A stretch of DNA of 64,000 nucleotides from Thiodiazotropha sp040506705 (GTDB taxonomy: Bacteria > Pseudomonadota > Gammaproteobacteria > Chromatiales > Chromatiaceae): contig JBEVWG010000002.1 in the NCBI GenBank assembly GCA_040506705.1, positions 62,001 through 126,000 of the forward strand, given 5' to 3'. Within the stretch, counting starts at the first letter, position 1; every line of letters begins with the position of its first letter. Shown piece after piece: positions 17,262-26,508 of the stretch. The notes beneath the pieces were generated by a model. The model saw only the letters and a program-made list of their open reading frames with translations. It was not told the DNA's origin and did no database searches. The position numbers were made by a program, and so were the translations under genes.

Positions 17262-18179
17262 TCACAGCTGTTTTGCGGCAAAGGTGTCACAGCCTTTCAA
17301 GTCACCGCTCTGAAAACCCACCTTAAACCATTTGACCCGTTGCGCCGAACTGCCATGGGTAAATGAGTCCGGGCTGACATACCCCTGGGATTGCTTTTGC
17401 AGGCGATCATCACCAATCGCACTGGCAGCCCTGAGACCCTCTTCAATATCCCCGGACTCAAGTAACTGACGGGAGCGATCTGCGTTATGAGCCCATAAAC
17501 CGGCAAAGCAATCGGCTTGGAGCTCCTGACGTACAGAGAGTTTGTTACCCTCCACTTCGCTCAGTGATGCCTTTGCCTTTTGTACCTTTTTGGAGATACC
17601 CAAAAGAGTTTGCACATGGTGCCCTACCTCGTGGGCAATTACATATGCCTGAGCGAAATCCCCTGGTGCTTTGAAACGCTTCTTCAAGTCATCGAAAAAG
17701 CTGAGATCGATGTAAACCTTGTGATCACCAGGACAGTAGAAAGGCCCCATGGCAGCCTGGCCGAATCCACAGGCTGTTTTGGTGGCCCCACGAAACAACA
17801 CCAGATTGGGCTCTTCGTATTTCGATCCCATTTCGCTGAACATCTGATGCCATGTCGCTTCCGTATCAGCAAGCACCACAGAAACAAAACTGACCAACTC
17901 CTGCTCCTCAGCACTCTGTTTCACCGGCTCTCCACCGCCAGTGGAGAGACTCTCTCCAGTGCCGCCGCCGAGCATGCTACCCAGATTGCCGCTCAGTAAT
18001 CCATAGGCGCCTATTGCCAGAACGGCAACGATCCCGCCTTTGACCCCGAACAGTTTAAACACCATCGGCAGTAGATTGAGCAATCCACCCCCTCCACCGC
18101 CCAATCCCAGGGGTGAGGGTGATCTCATACCTCGTCGGTCTTCTACATTGTTACTCTGCCTTTGACCTCGCCAGCGCAT
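17262..18179 (-). CDS. ypfJ: YpfJ/KPN_02809-family neutral zinc metallopeptidase
   Basis: 305 residues. The N-terminus MRWRGQRQSNNVEDRRG is followed by a Gly-rich stretch and one membrane helix (GGIVAVLAIGAYGLLSG, about 50-66). The peptidase part has ACGFGQAAMGPFYCPGDHKVYIDL and the zinc motif HEVGHHVQ, then LQADCFAGLWA as the third-ligand region and a C-terminal SHGSSxQR-like segment (FTHGSSAQRVKWF). These proteases are anchored to the inner membrane with a periplasmic catalytic domain. AAGGGG lies 6 nt before the ATG. The gene sits between DUF2780 and GlsB genes. Confidence 0.93.
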   Translation of the reverse strand: MRWRGQRQSNNVEDRRGMRSPSPLGLGGGGGGLLNLLPMVFKLFGVKGGIVAVLAIGAYGLLSGNLGSMLGGGTGESLSTGGGEPVKQSAEEQELVSFVSVVLADTEATWHQMFSEMGSKYEEPNLVLFRGATKTACGFGQAAMGPFYCPGDHKVYIDLSFFDDLKKRFKAPGDFAQAYVIAHEVGHHVQTLLGISKKVQKAKASLSEVEGNKLSVRQELQADCFAGLWAHNADRSRQLLESGDIEEGLRAASAIGDDRLQKQSQGYVSPDSFTHGSSAQRVKWFKVGFQSGDLKGCDTFAAKQL

Positions 18180-18189
18180 TGAATACCCC

Positions 18190-18582
18190 TTAATCCCCTT
18201 GCAGAACCTTGGCTACAAGGGAAGAGACCCCATCACCACCTTGCGACTGAAGAAAAGAGAGCACGATAGGTACAAATTTGCCGATCATGCCGGCATCCAG
18301 ATCGAGCTTGGAAAAACCGCTGGCCAATGCAGCCATGTTACCCAGGCCATCGCCACCAATCGCTGAGGCTACACCACCAAGCAGTCCACCCAGGCCACCA
18401 GAATCTTCACTTGGCGCTGCATTGATCAAAGAATCGATGCCAGGCACCGCCTCTGCAACCTTGCCGAAATCCCCAGATGAGAGCTGATCCTTAACCAATC
18501 CTAACAGCAGTCCGGCTCCACCCTCCGCCTGTTGTTGATTGACCCCGGCTCCAGCAACCAATTGTTGAACCAATTCCATCAT
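18190..18582 (-). CDS. DUF2780 protein
   Basis: 130 residues from the ATG at 18582, which has GGAGG 8 nt upstream. Low-complexity, Gly/Ala/Leu-rich sequence (GGLGGLLGGVASAIGGDG) with a C-terminal FVPIVLSFLQSQGGDGVSSLVAKVL, as in DUF2780 (related to VcgC/VcgE). Function unknown. It is 10 bp upstream of ypfJ and probably in the same operon. Confidence 0.85.
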   Translation of the reverse strand: MMELVQQLVAGAGVNQQQAEGGAGLLLGLVKDQLSSGDFGKVAEAVPGIDSLINAAPSEDSGGLGGLLGGVASAIGGDGLGNMAALASGFSKLDLDAGMIGKFVPIVLSFLQSQGGDGVSSLVAKVLQGD

Positions 18583-18686
18583 CTTATTAACCTCCAAGGT
18601 AAACAAAGAACTCTAATTTAAGTTACAGGATACGTGATCCCGCTTGATCAATGAATTGTCATCAGCGTATAAGTATAGCGGCTAGA

Positions 18687-18701
18687 CTAGTGTGGCGCGT
18701 C
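18687..18701. repeat. Dispersed short repeat CTAGTGTRSYKCGTC, copy c
   Basis: CTAGTGTGGCGCGTC in the divergent region between the DUF2780 gene and the HerA-like ATPase gene. Confidence 0.5.
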
Positions 18702-18795
18702 TAGAGCCGTATCTTTCACGGAGTCTACCCCAACTGTCGCGATTGACCAGTATAGAAGGTAAATCTTTGTCAACTAACAGATCAGGACCAAAACC

Positions 18796-20277
18796 ATGAC
18801 AAACAACAATATTCTGCTCGGCGGGAACGGCGACCGACAGATTCTTCTAAACGCCGGCATGGCCAACCGTCATGGTCTGATCACAGGCGCAACCGGTACT
18901 GGTAAAACAGTAACCCTGCAAGTTCTCGCCGAATCATTCTCTCGCCTTGGTGTGCCTGTGTTTACCGCTGACGTGAAAGGCGACCTGTCAGGACTCGCAG
19001 GTGCAGGCAAGGCTCACCCCAAAATTACTGAACGTCTCGAATATATCGATATTGAAGGACATGACTTTGAACCTTGCCCAGTACTGTTCTGGGATGTATT
19101 CGGTAAACAGGGTCATTCGGTACGCACTACGATCTCAGAGATGGGCCCCACTCTTCTGGCCAATCTTTTAGAACTCAACGAGACCCAGGAGGGTGTACTT
19201 CAGATCGCCTTCAGCCTCGCCGATGACGAAGGCCTGCTACTGCTTGATCTGAAAGATCTTCGATCCATGCTCAACTGGGTAGCTGATAATGCCAAGGATC
19301 TACAGCGGGAGTATGGACGGGTTTCCCGGCAGAGCGTCAGTGCCATCCTGCGCAGACTACTGACTCTGGAAGAGGCTGGTGGAGAGATCTTTTTCGGTGA
19401 ACCCGCGATTCGTATCGAAGATCTGATGCAGAATGACTTCTCCGGTCGGGGCGTGGTCAGCATTCTTGATGCCACCACCCTCTATCACTCACCCCGTATC
19501 TATGCCACCTTCCTGCTGTGGCTGCTTTCGGAACTGATGGAAGAGTTGCCTGAACGTGGTGATGCCGACCTGCCCAAGCTGGTCTTCTTTTTTGACGAAG
19601 CCCACCTCCTTTTCAGCCACGCACCAAAAGCGCTACTGGAAAAGATCACCCAAGTCGTGCGACTGATTCGTTCCAAGGGGGTTGGTGTATTTTTTATTAC
19701 CCAATACCCTAACGACGTCCCCGATCAGGTCATCGGGCAATTGGGTAACCGCATTCAACATGCACTGCGCGCCTTCACTCCAAAAGACAGGAAATCGGTC
19801 AAAGCAGCAGCACAAACCTTCCGTGAGAATCCCGCCTTTGATACTGAAGAGATGATCAGCAACCTGGGCGTGGGTGAAGCCTTGATCTCCACCCTGGATG
19901 AAAAGGGTGTTCCAAGCATGGTGGAGAAGACCCTGATGTCCCCACCTCGATCCCAGTTCGGCCCTATCTCTGCAGAGGAGCGAAAAAAGATCATCGATCG
20001 CTCACCGCTCAAATCCAGGTATAGTGAATTGGTCGACCGGGACTCCGCCTATGAATTGCTGAAAAAGCGTGAGGAAGAGTTGATCAAACGCCGTGAGCAG
20101 CAAGCCAGCGAAGCAGCTGCTGAAAAACAGGCCAATAGTAGTAAACGCAGTAGCGGCGGCTCAAAGAGACAAGGCGTTGGCGAAGCCTTTGCTAAATCGA
20201 TCGCACGAGCCATCGGTTCAAATCTTGGAAAGCAGATCATCAGAGGGATATTGGGATCGATTATGGGTAAACGCTAG
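18796..20277 (+). CDS. DUF853 / HerA-like ATPase (YjgR family)
   Basis: 493 residues. Walker A GATGTGKT is at about 36-43 and Walker B is LVFFFDEAHLLF at about 264-275, with RNxGVGVFFITQ-like sensor (SKGVGVFFITQYPNDVPDQ) downstream. The C-terminus is basic and coiled (LKKREEELIKRREQQASEAAAEKQ) and ends in a Gly-rich helix. E. coli YjgR is of similar length and organisation. The family is related to HerA/FtsK motor ATPases but its role is not established. Probably monocistronic. Confidence 0.93.
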   Translation: MTNNNILLGGNGDRQILLNAGMANRHGLITGATGTGKTVTLQVLAESFSRLGVPVFTADVKGDLSGLAGAGKAHPKITERLEYIDIEGHDFEPCPVLFWDVFGKQGHSVRTTISEMGPTLLANLLELNETQEGVLQIAFSLADDEGLLLLDLKDLRSMLNWVADNAKDLQREYGRVSRQSVSAILRRLLTLEEAGGEIFFGEPAIRIEDLMQNDFSGRGVVSILDATTLYHSPRIYATFLLWLLSELMEELPERGDADLPKLVFFFDEAHLLFSHAPKALLEKITQVVRLIRSKGVGVFFITQYPNDVPDQVIGQLGNRIQHALRAFTPKDRKSVKAAAQTFRENPAFDTEEMISNLGVGEALISTLDEKGVPSMVEKTLMSPPRSQFGPISAEERKKIIDRSPLKSRYSELVDRDSAYELLKKREEELIKRREQQASEAAAEKQANSSKRSSGGSKRQGVGEAFAKSIARAIGSNLGKQIIRGILGSIMGKR

Positions 20278-20392
20278 TGAGAGGCGCGGTAAGTTCGGCA
20301 AGTCATAGTTCTGATGCGGATTTGCAGTAGCTTGGATCCTATGACGGTTACTAATATTCTATTGGGCAGGATTAAATACTCGGGTTAAACCA

Positions 20393-21085
20393 ATGTGCGG
20401 CAGATTCTATCTTGATGTGATGCAGGAGGAGCTTGAAGCCTACTTTGACCTTCAATCATCTCTCATCTCTGTCACACCAAGATATAACATCGCACCTGCT
20501 CAAGAGATCCTTGCCGTGGTCTCTCTGCAACAAAAAAGAGAGATAAAAGGGTTTCATTGGGGCTTGATTCCATCCTGGGCAAAAGATGAAAAGATCGGCT
20601 ACAAATGCATCAATGCCAGAGCAGAAACCGTCGATAGCAAACCCGCCTTCCGTTCAGCATTTAAAACCCGACGCTGCCTGATTCCTTGTAGCGGATTCTT
20701 TGAATGGAAAAGTGAAAACAGAATCAAGCAACCCTACTGCTTCCGACCAACCACACAGCCGATGTTTGCACTGGCAGGTCTCTATGAGCATTGGCAAGAC
20801 GCATCAGGCAGACAGATCGATTCCTGTACGATCATTGTTGGAGAGGCGAATAGGGATGTCGCTCCCATCCATGACAGGATGCCGATCATCCTGGCAGCAG
20901 ATGATTTTGAGAACTGGCTTAATCCCGAGATCCAAACCAGGCAGACCCTTACCCCCCTGTTGAGGGCATGGCCAGATGGTAACATCGAGCACTACCCAGT
21001 AAGCCTGGAACTCAACAATCCCAGGAACAACCATCCGGATTTAATAATAAATTACGATAAAACAGATCAATTCAGACTCTTGTAG
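20393..21085 (+). CDS. SRAP-domain protein (YedK/HMCES family)
   Basis: 230 residues. It starts MCGRF, so after Met removal Cys2 becomes N-terminal; in this family that cysteine forms a covalent thiazolidine crosslink to abasic sites in single-stranded DNA. Other active-site segments are PRYNIAPAQ, GLIPSWAKD, INARAETV and IHDRMPIIL (His of the catalytic set). It protects replication from abasic-site damage. The length matches E. coli YedK. No operon partner. Confidence 0.95.
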   Translation: MCGRFYLDVMQEELEAYFDLQSSLISVTPRYNIAPAQEILAVVSLQQKREIKGFHWGLIPSWAKDEKIGYKCINARAETVDSKPAFRSAFKTRRCLIPCSGFFEWKSENRIKQPYCFRPTTQPMFALAGLYEHWQDASGRQIDSCTIIVGEANRDVAPIHDRMPIILAADDFENWLNPEIQTRQTLTPLLRAWPDGNIEHYPVSLELNNPRNNHPDLIINYDKTDQFRLL

Positions 21086-21282
21086 CCGAGCACAATTGAA
21101 GTGGCGCTGTTTTTAGAATTATTGTTTCTGAATTTGTGAACTCTTATTTCCCTAAGCTGACATCCAATCCCTTATAACCCATAATAGCGCCCCCAAGAAT
21201 CGGATTGGCAATCAAGATCTCTATCCACGACTTGTTCATAGACACCTAAATTTTCATTTTCCCCAAGGAGACCCCCTGCGAC
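21086..21282. promoter_or_regulatory. Upstream region of rph
   Basis: About 200 bp, AT-rich. AAGGAGA lies 12 nt before the rph ATG. No other element was assigned. Confidence 0.35.
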
Positions 21283-21999
21283 ATGAGACCTTCCGGACGC
21301 AAGCCTGATGAGCTGAGAAAGATCAGCATAACCCGCCACTACACAAAACACGCAGAAGGATCAGTATTGGTCTGTTTTGGTGATACACAAGTATTATGTA
21401 CTGCCAGCGTGGATGAATCGGTTCCCAGGTTTCTCAAAGGCGCTGGTCAGGGCTGGATCACCGCAGAGTATGGAATGCTACCCAGATCGACCACTGATCG
21501 CATGGGACGGGAAGCTGCCCGGGGTAAGCAGGGAGGAAGAACCCTCGAGATACAGCGTTTGATCGGGCGCTCTCTTCGTGCTGCCGTTGACTTAAAAGCA
21601 CTCGGCGAACGAACCATCACCCTGGACTGTGACGTCATTCAGGCCGATGGAGGTACGCGTACTGCCTCGATTACCGGTGCTTGCGTAGCTCTGGTGGATG
21701 CCATAGAGCATGTCCGCGGAAAGGGCCAACTGAAAGAGAGCCCACTACTGAGCATGGTCTCCTCAGTCTCTGTTGGCATCTACCAAGGCACGCCAGTGCT
21801 CGATCTCGACTACGCCGAAGACTCAAATGCCGAGACAGACATGAATGTAGTGATGAATGAAAATCAGGGTTTCATCGAAGTACAAGGTACTGCCGAAGGC
21901 AATGCCTACAGTCGCGATGAATTGAATGCAATGCTTGATTTGGCGAATCAGGGTGTAGACCAGATCTGCAAAATTCAGCATCAAGCTCTGGCAACCTAG
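21283..21999 (+). CDS. rph: RNase PH
   Basis: Phosphorolytic 3'-5' exoribonuclease that trims tRNA 3' ends. 238 residues, full length. Conserved segments: MRPSGRKPDELR, TQVLCTASV, GWITAEYGMLPRST, RMGREAARGKQGGRTLEIQRLIGRSLRA, TLDCDVIQADGGTRTASITGA and LDLDYAEDSNAETDMNVV. It is upstream of rdgB, a common pairing. Confidence 0.98.
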   Translation: MRPSGRKPDELRKISITRHYTKHAEGSVLVCFGDTQVLCTASVDESVPRFLKGAGQGWITAEYGMLPRSTTDRMGREAARGKQGGRTLEIQRLIGRSLRAAVDLKALGERTITLDCDVIQADGGTRTASITGACVALVDAIEHVRGKGQLKESPLLSMVSSVSVGIYQGTPVLDLDYAEDSNAETDMNVVMNENQGFIEVQGTAEGNAYSRDELNAMLDLANQGVDQICKIQHQALAT

Positions 22000-22283
22000 A
22001 GATGTAGAGACTGAGGAACCTCTGATTGATTCAAGGCCGGGAGATTGTCTGCCTCTGAGTTGCTCTGAGATTCCCTGGTTTGAGTTCAAAAGAGATACCC
22101 CGTTCTTGCTCCCGCATTGAGCAGCGTTTAACAGATAGTACCAATAATGTGAAGTCGCCCCTTCGATTATTCGCTAGGCTGGAACGTTAGATATATAAGG
22201 GTGATAAAATATGAAGCTGCCAAGCACAGTCTTCAGGTAAGTCGCCCAAAGCATAGTAATTATTGGGCGAGAGGTTAAGCAAA

Positions 22284-22892
22284 ATGAGTGGACATCAAGT
22301 AGGCGAACAGATCGTATTGGCCAGTAACAATACCGGCAAGGTTCGCGAGATCAATCAGCTACTGACGAGTGAGCAAATCACAGTTGTACCGCAAAAGGAT
22401 TTTAATATTCCTGACGCGATTGAAGATGGCCTCAGCTTCGTAGAGAACGCGATCAAGAAAGCGCGCCATGCTTCAAGCCTTAGTGGACTGCCAGCTATTG
22501 CTGATGACTCAGGTATTGAGGTAGATGCCCTGAATGGCGCACCTGGTATCTACTCCGCCCGCTTTGCTGGCTCGGGGGCTTCCGATGAAGAGAATTTAAA
22601 CAAACTTCTAGAGCATCTGAAAGAGATTCCCGAGGCAAAACGCACTGCTCGCTTTCAATGCCTGATGGTCTTTATGCGACACTCAGAAGACCCGACACCT
22701 ATCATCTGTCAGGGCACCTGGGAGGGGCGTATTTTATTTGAACCACAGGGTGAGAATGGTTTCGGCTACGACCCGGTATTCTATGTACCTAGCCACGACT
22801 GCAGTTCTGCACAACTAGATCCTGAGACTAAGAACAGCCTCAGTCACAGAGGGCAAGCCCTTAAATTATTACTCCAGACTCTTACTAAATAA
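22284..22892 (+). CDS. rdgB: RdgB/HAM1-type dITP/XTP pyrophosphatase
   Basis: Removes non-canonical purine nucleoside triphosphates (dITP, XTP). 202 residues from the ATG at 22284; GAGG lies 9 nt upstream. Motifs: LASNNTGKVREI, FVENAIKKARHAS, ADDSGIEVDALNGAPGIYSARFAG, NGFGYDPVFYVP and SHRGQALKLL. The frame can be extended to a TTG at 22263 but the added residues are not family-like. About 285 bp separates it from rph. Confidence 0.97.
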   Translation: MSGHQVGEQIVLASNNTGKVREINQLLTSEQITVVPQKDFNIPDAIEDGLSFVENAIKKARHASSLSGLPAIADDSGIEVDALNGAPGIYSARFAGSGASDEENLNKLLEHLKEIPEAKRTARFQCLMVFMRHSEDPTPIICQGTWEGRILFEPQGENGFGYDPVFYVPSHDCSSAQLDPETKNSLSHRGQALKLLLQTLTK

Positions 22893-23336
22893 ACGTATCA
22901 TAGTAAATACTCGACTCAGTGAGGCCCACCTTGACCAGGGTAATGGCATGAACTACTGAGCTACAGTAAAAATAGTCACACAAGTTTCAGACACACAAAT
23001 GCCTTACATACTTTCCCTTCATAAAGAGTATTCCGTAAAACAAACCTTGTAGAGCGAATAGGCTGGGGCCATGCCCCAGCTCTACAGCTGTATTTAGTTT
23101 AGCAGCCAAGTGTTAGATAAACAGCATATGACAACTCTTGATCTATAGTTGTTATAAATTCTCACCTGACCATATTCCATATATAGTTACCAGTATTGGT
23201 AAAGGAGTCGACACCACGATTCACGCCATCCATTCAATTCATTGTATGCCCCATTGTCGCAACAGATGGCGTCATAACCTGCATGCTCTGACGCATTGCG
23301 TCTATATCATCAGCCATCATCGAATAGACTTCAGTT
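22893..23336. other. Gene-free region between rdgB and the histidine kinase gene
   Basis: About 440 bp, AT-rich, between convergent genes. It contains a REP-like palindrome at 23050-23086. No gene was recognised. Confidence 0.5.
23050..23086. repeat. REP-like palindrome with GGGGCCATGCCCC core
   Basis: Stem GCTGGGGC/GCCCCAGC (23062-23080) with loop CAT, flanked by outer arms TGTAGAG and CTCTACA. The same GGGGCCATGCCCC or GGGGCATGGCCCC core occurs three times at 39775-40005. It may also act as a bidirectional terminator for the two convergent genes. Confidence 0.6.
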
Positions 23337-25742
23337 TTACGCAGTTTTTTTCAATGGCAATTCAAAACTGAAAGTTGCCCCCTCACCCTGAACGCCATGA
23401 GCATCCACACGCCCACCATGTTTTGCAATGAAGCGTTCAACTATTGCTAAACCCACTCCTGTACCCTCAAACTCATCCATACCCTGTAAACGCTGAAACA
23501 TTACGAACAGTTTATCTTTGTACTCATTACTGAATCCTATACCATTATCGCTGATCGAGTAGCGGATGTAACCATCGTGTACTTCACCTTTAACTTCGAT
23601 GACAACCGGGTCTTTTGATACTGAAAATTTAACTGCATTATTTATTAAATTAAATATAACCTGCCGGATTGCACTTGGATCTGCTTTAACTGCAGGCAGA
23701 TTGTTATAATGAACTACAATATTACTATCTTGATATTGTTCTTTTACACTCTCGCATACGTTTTTAACGAGCTGTTCCATATCGACTTGCTGTATAACAA
23801 GATCCACCCTGCCCGCACGGGAAAAAGCCAGAATATCATCGATTAATTCTCCCATCTTGCAGGCATTATTCTGAACAATTCCAAATAGTCTTAGCCCCTC
23901 ATCATCCAAACTATCCCCATACTCATCTTTCAGTATTGTTAAAAAACCGTCGATTGCACGTAATGGTGAACGTAGATCATGAGATATGGAATAACTGAAC
24001 CCTTCCAGATCTCGATTGGCTTGCTCCAATTGATCAGTTCTTGCCATTAACTCCGTGGTTCTTTGTTTAACTGCCAGTTCTAATTTCTCACGATAGTTTT
24101 CTCTTTCCAATTCTGCTAACTTTTGCTCTGTTATATCCCTTGCCTGCTCAAATCTTACGTAATGACCGTCATGCCACTCTATGGCACGATCGTTGATGCT
24201 ATACCATCTTTTATCTTGTACATTCTCGAATTCCCAAACATGAACATTGCCTAAGTTAGCTCCAAATATTAAATGATTAGTACAAAAATCACAGGGCTGA
24301 TCTTTACCCTGTAGCATTCTATAACACTTTCTTCCTAAAGCATCTTCACCAAATTTACTCTTAAACGCATCATTAACAAATAACAGCTCATATGTTTCCG
24401 GATCAGACAAATAGATCACATCATCAATACAGTTGAAGACATCTATAAGTTTTTGTTCTGCTTTCTGTCTAGACTCCAGCATTACATTCGCACTTCTTGC
24501 TAAATCCTTAAACTCTGTAAAATAGAGCTGATGAACATCAATCGGCTTCGCTTCATCTGCTTTACGTAAGAAAAATTTACTGAAGTGGGTGATTTCTTTA
24601 TCAAATCCTCTGACAGTCAAAAAAACTAACCAGGCATTTATCACATACAGCGCCACTATAATCAACACACCATATAGTACGGTCTGTTTCAACATATTGG
24701 ATACTAAATCGTCCTGGATTGGCTGCGCTTCATATAGATCATCAAGATAAAACCCTGTACCTATAATCCACTCCCAGTCAGGATAGGCCATTGTGTAACT
24801 CACCTTATTCGCTTGAGCAATAATTTTTTCTTGAGACTCTTTCGAATTTAAGTATTGCAATCTATTGTTATCCCCTTCCTGCTCATACCGCTCCCACTTA
24901 TAACTTACATATCCGCCACCCTGTTTACTCGCCTTGAGTAATTGATCAAATAATTCAGTACCATTCAGATTCGTCAGTTCTCTTATATTTCGTCCAATCA
25001 TCTCTGGTGAGAGATGAGTCAGACAGATACCATCATATTGATAGGTGAACATGTAACCATTATCATGGTCACCGTAGTGCATATCTTTTATCAAAGTTAG
25101 TGCACGATGCTTTGCTCGCTCATCGACTTGCTTATCTGAGATTCCAATTAAAATCAAGAAATCGAATGAAGAAAAGTACTGAACAATAAATGAATACTTT
25201 TCATTTACTTTAGTAGTAACCCTGCAAACCTTTGAAGAACCTGGTTGTTCTATCAGCGCTGTAATACAACTCTGTTCAATATTGATCGGATAGTTACTCT
25301 GGTTTTGTCGACTGCTGAATAGAACATCGCCTCCTTGCTCAAGAATAAATATTGAATCAAAATGGCTTGATCCTAGGATTGGTTTCAACTCATCCAAAGC
25401 TATATGACGTAGAGTATCCAACGATTTGAATGAACCCTCATCCTGATCCAGAGCCTGTAGTATTTGTAGCGTGATAGAGAGGTACTCTTCGCCTCGCTGC
25501 ATAAACTCTTTTCTGCTATCACTACGAATTTCTTCTATTTTTGTAAGCACATGTTCGACCTCATGCTTGACTATCTGTTTGTGTAGATCAATAAAACGCC
25601 GTTCAACCTGATCCTTCTGAATATCGTTTATATTCATTACATTGTTTAACCACAACAATGAGACAAGCAGCAACGGCAGCAGAACAATTAGAAAATATGT
25701 TGTAGGAATGAACCAACTCAGTTTCCTTGGTACAGGGATCAT
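23337..25742 (-). CDS. Membrane sensor histidine kinase (Cache - PAS - HisKA - HATPase)
   Basis: About 801 residues. TM1 near 10-30 is followed by a large periplasmic region with Cache-type features (second half: YMFTYQYDGICLTHLSPEMIGRN, YPDWEWIIGTGFYLDDL) and TM2 near 350-370. Next come a PAS domain with cysteines (GKDQPCDFCTN, about 480), a coiled coil, HisKA with phosphoacceptor His in SYSISHDLRSPLRAIDGF, and HATPase_c with NLINNAVKF, SDNGIGFS and GTGVGLAIVERF. AGGAG precedes ATG 25745/25742; 25742 is better spaced. It is divergent from a single-domain response regulator, its likely partner. The ligand is unknown; Cache domains often bind small metabolites. Confidence 0.92.
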   Translation of the reverse strand: MIPVPRKLSWFIPTTYFLIVLLPLLLVSLLWLNNVMNINDIQKDQVERRFIDLHKQIVKHEVEHVLTKIEEIRSDSRKEFMQRGEEYLSITLQILQALDQDEGSFKSLDTLRHIALDELKPILGSSHFDSIFILEQGGDVLFSSRQNQSNYPINIEQSCITALIEQPGSSKVCRVTTKVNEKYSFIVQYFSSFDFLILIGISDKQVDERAKHRALTLIKDMHYGDHDNGYMFTYQYDGICLTHLSPEMIGRNIRELTNLNGTELFDQLLKASKQGGGYVSYKWERYEQEGDNNRLQYLNSKESQEKIIAQANKVSYTMAYPDWEWIIGTGFYLDDLYEAQPIQDDLVSNMLKQTVLYGVLIIVALYVINAWLVFLTVRGFDKEITHFSKFFLRKADEAKPIDVHQLYFTEFKDLARSANVMLESRQKAEQKLIDVFNCIDDVIYLSDPETYELLFVNDAFKSKFGEDALGRKCYRMLQGKDQPCDFCTNHLIFGANLGNVHVWEFENVQDKRWYSINDRAIEWHDGHYVRFEQARDITEQKLAELERENYREKLELAVKQRTTELMARTDQLEQANRDLEGFSYSISHDLRSPLRAIDGFLTILKDEYGDSLDDEGLRLFGIVQNNACKMGELIDDILAFSRAGRVDLVIQQVDMEQLVKNVCESVKEQYQDSNIVVHYNNLPAVKADPSAIRQVIFNLINNAVKFSVSKDPVVIEVKGEVHDGYIRYSISDNGIGFSNEYKDKLFVMFQRLQGMDEFEGTGVGLAIVERFIAKHGGRVDAHGVQGEGATFSFELPLKKTA

Positions 25743-25745
25743 CAT

Positions 25746-26055
25746 ATCTCCTGAAATCCTGTTAATCCTTGATTACGCTTCAATGCTATCTTTAGAGCAT
25801 ATTTTAAGCTATATAGTAAACTATGACTTGGAGATGTTAACCATAGGATAATTTTAAATATATATACTTCTGATTACGACTAAACTACCACGTAGTGCGA
25901 TAACCATTAATAATCAGGGAGTAATATCTATTATCAATGGAGTATTTATGCCAATTTCCTACAAGGGTAACTTCTCCCTCTAAGCAAAATCTAATCTACT
26001 CTTAGTAATTTACTATAAAGGATTTCACCATTTCAAAGGAACTTCTGTATTAGTT
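25746..26055. promoter_or_regulatory. Divergent promoter region of the histidine kinase / response regulator module
   Basis: About 310 bp of AT-rich sequence between the divergent kinase and regulator genes. It should hold both promoters. No operator was recognised. Confidence 0.4.
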
Positions 26056-26508
26056 ATGAAGGACACAATAGTTGACATTTTACTGGTTGAAGATAATCCC
26101 AATGATGCGGAACTGGCAATCCATGCACTAAAAAGACACCGTCTTGCGAATAGATTACACTGGGTTAAAGACGGTGTAGAGGCACTTGATTATATCTTCT
26201 TTCGAGATACCTATTCCGACCGAAACCCTGAACTTCCACGAGTTATTTTACTTGATTTAAGGTTACCAAAGCTTGATGGCATTCAGGTACTGACAGAAAT
26301 CCGTAGTAATGAAAAGACGCGCGACATACCAGTTGTAGTACTAACTTCTTCTAAAGAGGACAAGGATCTTATAAACACATATCGACTCGGTATAAACAGC
26401 TTTGTACCCAAACCCGTCATATTTAATGATTTTATTCACGTTGTATCTGACCTTGGTTTGTACTGGGTACTTGTCAACCGAGTACCCCCTCAAATAAGAG
26501 CTGATTGA
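26056..26508 (+). CDS. Single-domain response regulator (Rcp1-like)
   Basis: 150 residues, REC domain only. Acidic pocket LLVEDNPNDAE (about 10-20), phosphoacceptor Asp in ILLDLRLPKLDG (about 73), Thr/Ser in VVLTSS (about 102) and Lys in FVPKPV (about 124). The insert YIFFRDTYSDRNPELPR is typical of Rcp1-type regulators that pair with phytochrome-like kinases. No output domain, so it probably acts by protein contact or passes phosphate on. Its stop overlaps the next start (TGATG). Confidence 0.95.
   Translation: MKDTIVDILLVEDNPNDAELAIHALKRHRLANRLHWVKDGVEALDYIFFRDTYSDRNPELPRVILLDLRLPKLDGIQVLTEIRSNEKTRDIPVVVLTSSKEDKDLINTYRLGINSFVPKPVIFNDFIHVVSDLGLYWVLVNRVPPQIRAD

Noticed and set aside
23138..23371. 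77-residue plus-strand frame near the histidine kinase 3' end
   Set aside because: It is short, partly antisense to the kinase gene, and has a composition unlike a real gene.
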